Below are positions 36,701 through 46,172 of a stretch of DNA of 64,000 nt, piece after piece. Numbering within the stretch: the first letter of the stretch is position 1; each line of letters starts with the position of its first letter. The notes beneath the pieces are model-generated. The model did no database searches. It was not told the origin of the DNA and saw only the letters and a list, made by a program, of their open reading frames with translations. Source of the DNA: a virus. The position numbers were made by a program, and so were the translations under genes. The DNA lies in IMG/VR virus record IMGVR_UViG_3300008262_000231, positions 34,724 to 98,723 of that record; one strand, 5' to 3'.

Positions 36701-37386
36701 CAGGATCGTTTTCTGGTACAACCGGGGGAACCCCAGATGGAGGTGGTAATGTATCTGAATTTTGTATCTCTACTAGCCATCCTTATCTGATAGAAATAGG
36801 AAATGCATATAGCTATACAACATATGGAGAATTGGTAAAACCTTATTCGGCAGACACCAAAGTATATCCTCCTTTTAGGCATACCCAAACTTTTTGGGGA
36901 GATACTTCTCTTTCTAATTCTTCGGTTCAGCAGGGATATAGAGATCCTATTACATTTGCTTCAGGACCAACAGCAGATAGAGAAGATAGAATGTATTCGG
37001 ATAAACTAGGATTTTCGGCAAACGATGAATATCTAATAGGAAAATTTTCTTGCGGAGCTTATTTATTTTTAAGCCCTGTGGATTCTTCTTTCTTACAGGT
37101 TCCCGGTAGAAGCGCATTATCTACCATATATCTAGATAGCGGAGAATCCAATTCTATAAATGTTCCTTTGGTTTTCCAATTTAGAGCAGTAGATAAATTA
37201 GGATATGTCGGAGGTTTTAGAAAATCAGGAAATCTTTCTAATATAACATACACTAAAAAATTAGGAATAGATATCCAAATTAAAAACGATGATGTTTTTT
37301 CTTTTGATGTCCAAGTTACAGGTTCATATAAAAATGAAACCCTAGTAGCTCCTAATTTTAATAGTGCATTAGTTAGTAGATCTTAA
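33784..37386 (+). CDS. Long fibre/baseplate structural protein with coiled coils (1200 aa)
   Basis: This is a 1200-residue protein. Two coiled-coil stretches are visible: about residues 435-515 (IDSIDQALQQTKLQINNLNS, then LENNLKSLTEERSNKSEL) and about 725-750 (FEKITDLQNQIEVLKSQI). Between them lies a beta domain with IQFVVRYRYLSDSG that resembles a fibronectin-type fold. The C-terminal part is Gly/Ser/Thr-rich. The architecture of coiled coil, beta domain, coiled coil and head suits an elongated appendage. No known domain is assigned with certainty. Confidence 0.5.
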   Translation: MAGTNNSISSLIAQFLRLQSNSLEIINGLNEVATSTNESVTIQILDENGLPKTVNIPSYGYMSGEIQRLNNNVKSLAGLEENSATVRNSDGTYSQVYKSKTLKEPSSPSELQIPSSFKVKDNWFFESFLSPLLYVSIDVTGKIPENSDRIVVKRIIANTQTESEKNFFDLNLKGKNDISHDGFISALEGYGISYFTDEDVVSLPLKTIRYVGNFGVLNFIDDVVNQTDSQGNSFQVTVRNYKLTSLNYTDTTSSVTNGETLKNGDTLSTPDGTKYKITSVNISDSTVQLERVSGFQPVLLGSNSLAIAMADFGNRFADVNIGNDERQGIFFKSIDDDFNIVAATWSTGVTFWSSELETTTTDGSVVDLSTYYKDSVSDFGKLFIGLAKENTVTAIDGLVPNIPTITQDSFKVVQINKQITDSTSVKNIDDKLKLKTSIKSEIDSIDQALQQTKLQINNLNSGRSGGGSSFSTFTDQKSSLENNLKSLTEERSNKSELYASLVSEVSTLTKDVPQLLEKPKYRVRGFWPIPDPKVSGTTKQEVIQFVVRYRYLSDSGASQPSDQIEYTDKDGLKKNAAFSNWVEYKTPERKKVYDSSKGIYVWSTEDPSNANSVNINQLDIPITKGEKVEIQIASISEAGWPQNPLTSDFSPSVTISFPDSLNVNGASDTLLKNNEDSAVVKVQQNLNSQGLPQHLSEQFTDGSVTYYHNASNIASGFYTTSGSVLSLFEKITDLQNQIEVLKSQITNTKGVLEVYIVDSSNQKIKVTKGSLVSLNAGFYDGIFSNPLGTDAGKIASVTYNIQLYNSQTTAVELASIIPGGLGVKSPNVISSSSPVGYNDNLRYGQCPISISSLTSSQVEDNTYFRQVSPFASSGSYSQFLYPRYRNVGLNEILYCAVDNNVSTNTPVGDSPSAPVIPGAFTSLYNPTYSYDGSTQINFSISGTYPQNGTILTPYDPTVTPSSAAGATSSGVWAGSFSGTTGGTPDGGGNVSEFCISTSHPYLIEIGNAYSYTTYGELVKPYSADTKVYPPFRHTQTFWGDTSLSNSSVQQGYRDPITFASGPTADREDRMYSDKLGFSANDEYLIGKFSCGAYLFLSPVDSSFLQVPGRSALSTIYLDSGESNSINVPLVFQFRAVDKLGYVGGFRKSGNLSNITYTKKLGIDIQIKNDDVFSFDVQVTGSYKNETLVAPNFNSALVSRS

Positions 37387-37401
37387 ATATAAAATATTAA
37401 A

Positions 37402-40400
37402 ATGGCAGGAAAATCAGGACCAAAATTATTTGATTATAATTCATCATTTTCTGTTCTCAGAACAAATCCAAAGATAACTGGGAATTTAAAAATAACGGTA
37501 GATTCTAATGGATCTGTTTCTTTTAATTCTTTTTCTGCTAATACTACATTAAGCTCAAAAGAGTATAAGAAATTTAATATAACGGGAAAAAATTCTTTTA
37601 ATGTAGACGTATATAATTTTTTTAAGCAGGGTCAAACACCTATCGAATCTATATTCCAAGTAGCAAAAAAAACAAACGGGGAAACAAAAACCTCTACTAA
37701 TTATACAGGACAATATGATTTCTTTTATGGAAGCGGAGCTTCTCTTTTTATAGATCCTAACTACCCTGAAGCTTTTAGTTATCTTTCTCCCCTTTGGTTA
37801 AAAGATCAATTACCTGATTTTTTTGTTATATTTAAAGTTCCAGGACCTTTAAATTATTCTTATACAGAAAATCAAACTACTATAAACGGTGGAACTTTTT
37901 ATAAAGTTATAGCAGATTATGATAGCTCATACATAAATCCGAATACTAATCTTCCTGATTATAAAATAAAATACGGAAAGGATCCTTTAGGTAATGATGT
38001 TTATTATACGGGGGGAAGTATATTTGAAGGTAATTTATCTTATAACTCATATACGCCTTTCGAAGGGAGTGGAAAAGTTGTAATTTTTGATGAACTTTAT
38101 AATCTGGGAAAAGTTGATGACGTTGAAACTACTTTTAAGGACAAGATACTTACAAATTCTACAGTTATCAAAACTTTCGATCTTAGAGAAAATACTTTAA
38201 TAGGAACCTACATAAGATCTATAATCAATAACAATAATTTCTCAAAATCCCCTATAGATATAAATTGGTCTCCTAATGGATATTCTTATTGGAATGGGGT
38301 TGATATAAAGAATGGTGTTTTTACCTCTAAAGGTGAAATACTATATGATTACTTAAGATCTTCTGATTCTGATTCTATGATAGATCTGGAAGATTATGTC
38401 ACTTCTGGATTTTCTAGAAATGGTATAATTTGCCCAAATCTATTAAATCTAGAATTTTTATTCGATGACGAGGATTCTGATCTTTATACGATAAATAGGT
38501 ATTTCGGAATGTATGTTTCCCGAAATGATATAGGATCTCTCAGAAGTAATGGAAATTTTTTCTATGAATTTAAGGATCTTCCGGGAAATGAGAATCTACC
38601 AAAACCCTCTAGAAATAATGTGGGATATTATTACAACACAGAAAGTAATAAAATAGGAGCTACCTCCGGAATTAAATTCTTTTATGAGAATGGATCTGGA
38701 TTTATCCCTGGATCTAATGATGTTAATCTGTATGATCCTAATAAATTATTTTATTTAACCGATAAGAATGAAAATTTCTATAGTCTTAAAAGATCTGAGA
38801 ATTATGATATTAATGGTGTAAATTCCCCGGATTTCTTTGGTCCTTATGATTACAACACTCTTTCTTTTGGAGGAACCGGCTCTCTGGGAGCCACTTCAGG
38901 GTCTCTTTCCTTGCAGGATACTAAAATAGATCTTTTAGATTTTACCGGGGTCGGTAAAAAAATAGCTTCTGTTAAAGCATCTAAACCGGAAGATGCAGGA
39001 AGATCCTATATAGATATAGAATTTTTAAAACCTTATGATTTACCTTCTACTTTAACTTTTAAAATATTTTGGCCAAATGGATCCCAAAAAGAAGGGTCTA
39101 GAAAATATGATATCGTAGAATCTAAAGACCTATCTTCTATATTTCCTTGGCTAAAAGGAGCATATTATTCATCAGGGGATTCTTATTATTTTAATGCCTA
39201 TTTAGGGGACGTTAGCGACATTTCTGGGGCCTTTGCTAATGTATTAGATGACTTGAATGTTACTAGCTGGGACACCGGATCTAATGAAGGTTACACCACA
39301 ATCAGACTTAAGAACACGGGTACTTATGGAAATTCTTCTTTCTCTGTGAGTATTTTTGATGACTATTTAAATTTTAAATCATCTTATAAAAAAGAATGGA
39401 ATAATACTGATCCATATTCTACTGGGGATATTGTTTTATATCTGGATAAATATTACCAGGCTAATAGCTCTATACCTTCTCCCTTAGTAGGAAATTTCAA
39501 TAGTCCTCCCTTAGATTCTTTTTCCTGGGATTTCTATTATACTTTCTCCCAATCAGATTATATTAAAATAAAAGGAATTGATGCTGTATCTAATCAAAAT
39601 TTTAATTTTATAGGAGGAACTAAAACTAAAAATAATAGATTGGTTTTTGAAAGCAGATATTCGAATCAGGTTCAAGTAGGAGATTTTATACAGACCCTTA
39701 GCGGATTTAATGAAATAAAGGGGGTAACCAAATACATAGATTCCCCTGTAGTAGATTCAAATACAAAAAAAGTTATTTCTTTCGATGGGCTTTTGACTAA
39801 ACTAGTAGTTGAATTCGAGGATGATTACGCAAGAGTAGATCTAGGATCTGATGAATCTTTTAATACTTATTCTACTCCGGATTTAAAGGTAGGAGTTTTT
39901 ACATTTTTCGACTTTAAAGAATTTGATTTTGATTTCTTTACATCTTCTTATTCCTACAATCCTTTCCCTGAAACTTATAAATATTACGGGATAAAGCCGA
40001 ATACGGATGGGTCCATAGAAGATGGAATACCTTATTTCGTTAAACAGGGGGAAATAATCTATAATTCTAATATTTTTGGTACGGGATCTCTTTTTTATGG
40101 GGTTACGGGCATAACATCCTATTCGGAATACAACCCAAATCCTAATTTTCCTGTAGTTGTATTTCCTGCACAGTATTCTAATGTTGAATACAATAGTACG
40201 TCAGTTACTTATCCTAATATCGGATATGAAACAAATTTAGATACATTTAATGGATTTATAGGAATACAGAAATTAAATCCGGGATCTCCTTCCACTACAG
40301 ATACAAAAGAGCAAATATTTTCTTTTGGGAAATTGGAAACCGAATATGAATATCTTTTAGAAAATTATAATCCAAGATTATCCAATTATTCCAGAATAGT

Positions 40401-42921
40401 TCCTTTTGTGAATAAATGGGCTTATTCTTCAGGAACTGATGCTAGAGGAAATTCTTATAGATTAAATTCTACACCTGCTTTTTCCCCCACTAATTTTTCC
40501 CCTTCTGTAGATAGAAACAGAAGAGATCCTAAGTATCTTACCCATGAATGGTTTTTATTGGAATCTCCTCCTTCTAAATTTCCTATAGAATATATGGGGG
40601 ATCAGAATAACTATTTGCCTTATCCTATAGATTTATCTAGTGCTAAAGATGCGGACCCTAATTCTGGAAATTACAATTATTTATCTTCTTATTTTACAGT
40701 AGAACCCAAAGATTATCCTATTGTCTTTTCCGATTCTAGGAATTACACTAAAGAATTATTTACCCCTTTAATTTATAATAAAGCATCCCAGTATTACGAA
40801 ACTCTTTTCAGGGGGGTTAAAATATCAATAAAGAAGAGATCTGATATATCCGGAAATGATCCAGAGGATAAAAATAGATATGTACTCGGATATAAGGGAT
40901 TTGAGGATTATAAATTCTCCGCTGTTTTAAGAGCTATCCCTGAGGGTTCTTCAGTAATCCAATCCCCGGTAAAATATGAAATTATAGAAAATGTTTCCCA
41001 GAAATTTATAGTTTTTATTTGTGATGTTGTAATTAAAGACCAAAAAGCTTTTAATCTGGGGTACACAGGGGGAACGGGATCGACCCCGGTTTTAGACTAT
41101 ACCCTATTGTATACTCTTTCAGATAAAGAAAAAATAACTTTTCCTCTAGTAGATGGGAAAAAATTTAATTCTATAGATGATATAAAATTAAGTGTAGGAC
41201 TAGATCTTTCTCTATCCTCGGGAAGTTTAGTGAATACGATAGATCCTAGCGGATTTATTTATTCAATACCAAATCCAGAATATAATACTGATTTAAGAGA
41301 AGAAATTACTAAAACATTTTCTGCAAATACACCGGGAGCTACTTCCTCTCCTGGAGCTAGTGGTCCTTTAAGCTTTTACGTTCCAAGTATATCTACTGGT
41401 CTTAATTATCCCTGGCCAATAGGAGTAAATTCGAATTCTATAGAATTTGGAAAAATAACGGCTTCTCCGGATTACACTTTTAATATACCATACTCTTTTG
41501 TTAGCCCTGCAACTGTACCAGTAGGTCCATCGTCAATATACAAGGATCAACCTGTTTTCCAGGTAGAAGGAGGATCTAATTACTATGATGCTATAATGAA
41601 TAGAATATCGGTAGGATACATATTCGGGGAATTACAGAAAAGATCTTCTTATATAAAATATAAAACATACTCATGGGATTCTAATTCATCTTCGACCAAA
41701 GTATCCTCAGATTCTTTTGAAATTGAATTCGAAAGACCGGATCTATTATTAAAACCACAAGGATCTATTGTCTTACCTTTATATAATGGACCTAAAACAT
41801 TAGGATCCAATGATCCTACGGCATATACTTTCGAAACCGATCGAAGTCCTAATCTATCTTCTAGCCTTATTAGATATTCGGGAAAATATGATCCAATATT
41901 TAGAAAAATATTACATTTCGATAAGGATAAATCCGATACGATATCAGGAGATACCTCTATAGATCTTTCTTTTAGAAATTGTAATTTCGCACCACATAAA
42001 TATTATTTTGGAATATCTAGAAATCTATGTTTTACGAAAGTTGATCTAGGTTCTAATATATTATCATTGAGTGCTAATCTTCCCCAAGGTAGCGTTTATC
42101 CTTTAGTTGGCCAAACCCCTATATCCAGAAAAGATTTTAATGTTTTTTCTTCTTCTTGGGATCCCGGATATTATGAGAGATTTACTTTACCTGAAACTTC
42201 GGTTAAAGTTGCGGGAACAAGATCAATGGAGGAGTATAAAACATTTATGGGATCTAAGATAATGAAAACTCCTTATGAGATTTATGTTAATAACTATACA
42301 GTTTTAGAGATTTCTAGAACTTCTGGGGATAATTCTGTTTCTACTATAAACGAAAAATTAAATTCTTACATAAAAGATATTCAGAATATAGATAATGCTA
42401 ATTCGGGAACTGGGATAGGATTCGGGGGAACCTATTTATCCGGAGTAGATCTTCCTTCTTTAAATCAAAATCTATTTTCTAATGTGGAAGTATTTTACCA
42501 GTATTTACCAGATACAAATAAAATTTTCGGTATCATAAGATTGGATAGGATATTAAGAAGATATCTTTTGAATTCCGGGATAAAAAATGTATTCCAGAAT
42601 AATATAATATCTGAATTTGGTGTAGGAGATCCTAATTCTATAAATGATGATATAAACACTTATATAGATTTAAATATAGCTCCTGCCTACGAGGGAGGTA
42701 ATTTTAATTTATATGTAAAAAAGACAGCTTCGGAAACTATATCAATAAATAATTTAGTCATAGGAGATATCACTTCTTACAAAAGAGCTACGGGAGGGTA
42801 TTCTTTAAATGGAAATTACACTTTAACTAAAATAAATAATTTAGTTTATAATTTTACTTTCGATATGGAGAAAAATTTTAATTATTCTTTATCTTTTTCA
42901 ATCCCGATTATTAAAATTTAA
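37402..42921 (+). CDS. Giant virion structural protein (1839 aa)
   Basis: At 1839 residues this is the largest gene in the window. It has no recognisable enzymatic motif and no membrane segment. It is rich in Tyr, Asn, Ser and Asp and appears to be a chain of beta domains. The start at ATG 37402 follows an A-rich leader, 15 bases after the preceding stop. Position between the coiled-coil protein and the collagen-like fibres suggests a fibre or fibre-connecting protein. The specific role is unknown. Confidence 0.5.
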   Translation: MAGKSGPKLFDYNSSFSVLRTNPKITGNLKITVDSNGSVSFNSFSANTTLSSKEYKKFNITGKNSFNVDVYNFFKQGQTPIESIFQVAKKTNGETKTSTNYTGQYDFFYGSGASLFIDPNYPEAFSYLSPLWLKDQLPDFFVIFKVPGPLNYSYTENQTTINGGTFYKVIADYDSSYINPNTNLPDYKIKYGKDPLGNDVYYTGGSIFEGNLSYNSYTPFEGSGKVVIFDELYNLGKVDDVETTFKDKILTNSTVIKTFDLRENTLIGTYIRSIINNNNFSKSPIDINWSPNGYSYWNGVDIKNGVFTSKGEILYDYLRSSDSDSMIDLEDYVTSGFSRNGIICPNLLNLEFLFDDEDSDLYTINRYFGMYVSRNDIGSLRSNGNFFYEFKDLPGNENLPKPSRNNVGYYYNTESNKIGATSGIKFFYENGSGFIPGSNDVNLYDPNKLFYLTDKNENFYSLKRSENYDINGVNSPDFFGPYDYNTLSFGGTGSLGATSGSLSLQDTKIDLLDFTGVGKKIASVKASKPEDAGRSYIDIEFLKPYDLPSTLTFKIFWPNGSQKEGSRKYDIVESKDLSSIFPWLKGAYYSSGDSYYFNAYLGDVSDISGAFANVLDDLNVTSWDTGSNEGYTTIRLKNTGTYGNSSFSVSIFDDYLNFKSSYKKEWNNTDPYSTGDIVLYLDKYYQANSSIPSPLVGNFNSPPLDSFSWDFYYTFSQSDYIKIKGIDAVSNQNFNFIGGTKTKNNRLVFESRYSNQVQVGDFIQTLSGFNEIKGVTKYIDSPVVDSNTKKVISFDGLLTKLVVEFEDDYARVDLGSDESFNTYSTPDLKVGVFTFFDFKEFDFDFFTSSYSYNPFPETYKYYGIKPNTDGSIEDGIPYFVKQGEIIYNSNIFGTGSLFYGVTGITSYSEYNPNPNFPVVVFPAQYSNVEYNSTSVTYPNIGYETNLDTFNGFIGIQKLNPGSPSTTDTKEQIFSFGKLETEYEYLLENYNPRLSNYSRIVPFVNKWAYSSGTDARGNSYRLNSTPAFSPTNFSPSVDRNRRDPKYLTHEWFLLESPPSKFPIEYMGDQNNYLPYPIDLSSAKDADPNSGNYNYLSSYFTVEPKDYPIVFSDSRNYTKELFTPLIYNKASQYYETLFRGVKISIKKRSDISGNDPEDKNRYVLGYKGFEDYKFSAVLRAIPEGSSVIQSPVKYEIIENVSQKFIVFICDVVIKDQKAFNLGYTGGTGSTPVLDYTLLYTLSDKEKITFPLVDGKKFNSIDDIKLSVGLDLSLSSGSLVNTIDPSGFIYSIPNPEYNTDLREEITKTFSANTPGATSSPGASGPLSFYVPSISTGLNYPWPIGVNSNSIEFGKITASPDYTFNIPYSFVSPATVPVGPSSIYKDQPVFQVEGGSNYYDAIMNRISVGYIFGELQKRSSYIKYKTYSWDSNSSSTKVSSDSFEIEFERPDLLLKPQGSIVLPLYNGPKTLGSNDPTAYTFETDRSPNLSSSLIRYSGKYDPIFRKILHFDKDKSDTISGDTSIDLSFRNCNFAPHKYYFGISRNLCFTKVDLGSNILSLSANLPQGSVYPLVGQTPISRKDFNVFSSSWDPGYYERFTLPETSVKVAGTRSMEEYKTFMGSKIMKTPYEIYVNNYTVLEISRTSGDNSVSTINEKLNSYIKDIQNIDNANSGTGIGFGGTYLSGVDLPSLNQNLFSNVEVFYQYLPDTNKIFGIIRLDRILRRYLLNSGIKNVFQNNIISEFGVGDPNSINDDINTYIDLNIAPAYEGGNFNLYVKKTASETISINNLVIGDITSYKRATGGYSLNGNYTLTKINNLVYNFTFDMEKNFNYSLSFSIPIIKI

Positions 42922-42923
42922 AT

Positions 42924-44504
42924 ATGCCAAATACTAACATACAGGGACTTAATTATTCGGATAGCCAGAATGAAATTGTTAATAAACTTAATAACAATTT
43001 TGATGAATTAATAGAGCTCCACGGAGGGGTCCAGGGAAATATTGGTCCTACGGGGGGAGAAGGACCTATAGGGCTAGCCGGAAAAAATGGAAGCCCGGGG
43101 ATTACTGGTCCTAGGGGAACAAGATGGTTTGTAAGATCTACACAGCCCGGAGGAACCGGATCCTATGCCGTAGAAGGTGATTATTGGGTAGAGATTCCCT
43201 CATCTAAAATCTATATTTTTACCGATTCAGGTTGGCAGGATACTGGATACACTCTATCCTCACAAAATGTATTATTTAGGGATATAGCATACACTTCTAT
43301 AGGAGGATCTGCTGGAACTTCTATAACGGAAAACCAAAATTCACCTTCACTATATACATTTGTTATAGGAGATCAATCCCCCGAGGATTCTCCTCTGATA
43401 AATAAAGAACTTTCTAAATTTAGGATTTCGACAGATACTTCTATAAATTCTGGACCTTTATTGGAATTTTCCAAAAGCGATATAGAAGACGGGTCTATTT
43501 CGGATTATTCTTCACATCCTGTTTTCTATTGGGGTAATTCAGTATCTAGTAATTCAGATTTAAATCTAGACGTATTGGGAGGTAAATTCTCTATAGGAGG
43601 AAGTGGAGGAGTAGGAATATCAGCTTCTAATATAAATTTAGATTCTCCAGTAGGTATTACTTTTGAAGGTACTTATGAAATTCAAGCTATAGGGGGAATT
43701 AATTTAAATTTTCCATCCGGTACAACAACTATATTATCGGATAATCTTGAGACAGGATCTACTTTTACGTCAATGAAAAGAACTCTTAGCTTAATTCCTA
43801 CTCTAACGACATCGATCCCTAGTGTTTATGTTTCATCGGGAGTAAATGTAGGTCTAAAAACCGAAAGAACAGGGGACACTTACGATGATATTCAGCAATT
43901 CCCTGCATATAACGTTATGTTGGAATCAAACGGTGCAACTGCTTCAGAATCTCAATTTTTTATAAGTACTAAAGGAAAGATAAAAACAAATAAAGTAGAT
44001 GGGGGAATAACCTATCCTAGCAGTATTCCGGGAGCTACCTCTATGGACGGGGCCAATTTAATATATTGGTATCTCGGAGCTAGAACTTCTTCCCCTGCGG
44101 CTTCTACCAATTCTAATGTATATAGGCCTTTCCCTTTAAATTCCGGAAATATTGCGGTAATTAACACTTATTCTTCTACCGTATATTCTAGTTCTTTTTG
44201 TGGAATTGGAATATATTCAGGATCTGATTATTCCTGGGGATCAACCGGGGGACTGGAGAGAGGCCAATCCATGAGATTTTCTGTTTACTGTAGTCAAAAT
44301 CCAAATTCGGCATTAGGTTTTAGCGGATTTAAATATATAGGATACGGGATAAATAGTTCAAGTATAAATACAGTAAACGAACTTAATTTCTTTGCGTCCT
44401 CAGTAGATTTTGTAATATCTAGGGGAGCAACAGGATCCGGAACTAGTGTAAGCTATCTAGCATACGGAACATCTGGCGGATCTGGAGGATCTTTTTACTT
44501 CTGA
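42924..44504 (+). CDS. Collagen-like tail fibre, copy 1
   Basis: This is a 526-residue fibre. The N-terminal segment SDSQNEIVNKLNNNFDELIEL (first 35 residues) is followed by Gly-x-y triplets (GNIGPTGGEGPIGLAGKNG and onward, about residues 36-62) that should form a short collagen triple helix, then TRWFVRS and a DYWVEIPSSKIYIF domain, then a long beta shaft and a Gly/Ser-rich tip. The two following genes have the same architecture. It probably carries host recognition at its C-terminus. Confidence 0.65.
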   Translation: MPNTNIQGLNYSDSQNEIVNKLNNNFDELIELHGGVQGNIGPTGGEGPIGLAGKNGSPGITGPRGTRWFVRSTQPGGTGSYAVEGDYWVEIPSSKIYIFTDSGWQDTGYTLSSQNVLFRDIAYTSIGGSAGTSITENQNSPSLYTFVIGDQSPEDSPLINKELSKFRISTDTSINSGPLLEFSKSDIEDGSISDYSSHPVFYWGNSVSSNSDLNLDVLGGKFSIGGSGGVGISASNINLDSPVGITFEGTYEIQAIGGINLNFPSGTTTILSDNLETGSTFTSMKRTLSLIPTLTTSIPSVYVSSGVNVGLKTERTGDTYDDIQQFPAYNVMLESNGATASESQFFISTKGKIKTNKVDGGITYPSSIPGATSMDGANLIYWYLGARTSSPAASTNSNVYRPFPLNSGNIAVINTYSSTVYSSSFCGIGIYSGSDYSWGSTGGLERGQSMRFSVYCSQNPNSALGFSGFKYIGYGINSSSINTVNELNFFASSVDFVISRGATGSGTSVSYLAYGTSGGSGGSFYF

Positions 44505-44510
44505 TATATA
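44503..44510 (+). promoter_or_regulatory. GATATATA box overlapping a stop codon
   Basis: CTGATATATAGAATAGAAAA overlaps the TGA stop of the first collagen-like fibre and lies 9 bases before the next ATG. An upstream T-tract is present. Confidence 0.4.
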
Positions 44511-44519
44511 GAATAGAAA

Positions 44520-46166
44520 ATGAAAGAATTAAAATTATTATTATTAGAAAAAGGAGATTCACAGAAAAATCTAGTGGATAAGGCCAATTTTAATTTTAGC
44601 CAGATACTTTCTTTTGAAGGAGGTCCTTATGGAAAATTAGGACCCGAAGGAAAATCAGGGAATCCTGGATCCCAAGGACCTACTGGATCTTTTGGGCTCC
44701 AGGGAAAAAGAGGGAATAAATGGACAGTTTCGGATACTTCCCCTTCAGGACCTTTAAATGGAGATTATTGGATGAACCCCAGCTCTAACAATGAAATTAG
44801 AGTTTATAATTCATCCACAGGGATTTGGGATTTCTATTCTCTTAACATAAATGCATTAGATCTTTTTAGGGAATTTGGACCTCTCCAAACCCAATCTGGG
44901 GCTTCCTCTAAAAATGGATATTTTTTCTCCTTTCAGTATCCTTCTTTAAATACTTTCGTTCTTAGCGATTCTTATCTTACGAATGGATCTATTACAGCGA
45001 ATCCCCAATACACAAAAATGGTGATTTCTACCAACTCGCAGATTCCAGAAAGAAGGATACTAGAGTTTACAAAAGGCCCTTATCATGGTACTTCTTTTAA
45101 TCAAGAAACTCCTTCCTTCTTTTGGACTACCGGCCCAACATCAAGCAACGGGAACTATGGTTTAGGTTTTTTATGTCCTCAATCCCTTGATTTTAATCTA
45201 GACGGGGATCTTAATTTAAAATCCTTATCCGGATCTATTCTATTTAAATCTGGGGATCCCTCTAGTTTTGGCATGTACACTGATCTTAATGGTCTTTATT
45301 CTGCTAGTTCTTCTTTTGGGAATTTAAATATTAATATAGGACTAGTGTACGGAGATTCTCTTATTTTCGAATCTCAAAACATTAATTTCCAGAACACAGG
45401 GCTTAATAAAATAGAAACCTCCACGGTCTTAGACATAAGAACTACGGGATCTACCGGATCCCAGCCTTCTTTAAATCTGATAACAAGTAACCCGGGAGTA
45501 GGAAACCTATATTATAAAATGGATGAGGTTTACCCTTCTACTAGATCAGGATCTACCTTATTTAAAGCTACTAATTCGACAACAAGTATTTTAGAAATAT
45601 CAGGAAAGGGGGATTTTAAGGTTGATAAAATCATGTACCCCTTACACCCTTTAGAATCCCCTTCTGCTTACACCCCATCTTCAATTAAATATCTGATATT
45701 TAACCCTACTGTTTCATTAAACGGCCAAACGGATTCTTCATCTTTTAATGTTTCGAGAGGAGTTGATTATTATATAACCCCACCTGCTCTAGCGGGAAAC
45801 GGGAATGGATTATTGTTATGGACACCTAGCGATATCAATTCGGATAAAGGGTGGACGGATTTAATAGAGAAGGATGAGTATGTGAATTTTAGAATACATT
45901 CCGATTCAGATAAAAATGGGTTTAGGGTGGTTGGTATAAATACCTCTTCAAATAAATTAGCCCAGCCTGTTGGTACCGGTGCTGCTAATATAGTACCAGT
46001 TGGACAATATTGTACTTCGGTTGAATTCACAATAATAAATATAAGCAAAACCTCTACGGGGACTTCTACAACAAATAGATGGTTTAAGGTTCTATATCAT
46101 GCTTGGGGAGGAACATTAAGTGTTCCAGTATGCGGTGAATTATATACTAATGGATCTACACCTTAA
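44520..46166 (+). CDS. Collagen-like tail fibre, copy 2
   Basis: This 548-residue protein repeats the plan of its neighbours: EKGDSQKNLVDKANFNFSQI at the N-terminus, a Gly-x-y stretch (GKLGPEGKSGNPGSQGPTG, about residues 38-62), RGNKWTVSDTSPSG and a DYWMNPSSNNEIRVY domain, then a beta shaft. The C-terminal about 150 residues differ fully from the other two, as expected of receptor-binding tips under diversifying selection. A GATATATA box precedes it. Confidence 0.65.
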   Translation: MKELKLLLLEKGDSQKNLVDKANFNFSQILSFEGGPYGKLGPEGKSGNPGSQGPTGSFGLQGKRGNKWTVSDTSPSGPLNGDYWMNPSSNNEIRVYNSSTGIWDFYSLNINALDLFREFGPLQTQSGASSKNGYFFSFQYPSLNTFVLSDSYLTNGSITANPQYTKMVISTNSQIPERRILEFTKGPYHGTSFNQETPSFFWTTGPTSSNGNYGLGFLCPQSLDFNLDGDLNLKSLSGSILFKSGDPSSFGMYTDLNGLYSASSSFGNLNINIGLVYGDSLIFESQNINFQNTGLNKIETSTVLDIRTTGSTGSQPSLNLITSNPGVGNLYYKMDEVYPSTRSGSTLFKATNSTTSILEISGKGDFKVDKIMYPLHPLESPSAYTPSSIKYLIFNPTVSLNGQTDSSSFNVSRGVDYYITPPALAGNGNGLLLWTPSDINSDKGWTDLIEKDEYVNFRIHSDSDKNGFRVVGINTSSNKLAQPVGTGAANIVPVGQYCTSVEFTIINISKTSTGTSTTNRWFKVLYHAWGGTLSVPVCGELYTNGSTP

Positions 46167-46172
46167 AAAAAT

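Noticed and set aside
36340-36888. A 182-codon open frame on the minus strand
   Set aside because: It lies fully inside the 1200-residue fibre gene on the other strand, has an Arg/Ser/Ile-heavy composition typical of antisense reading of Gly/Ser/Thr/Tyr-rich sequence, and contains no known motif.
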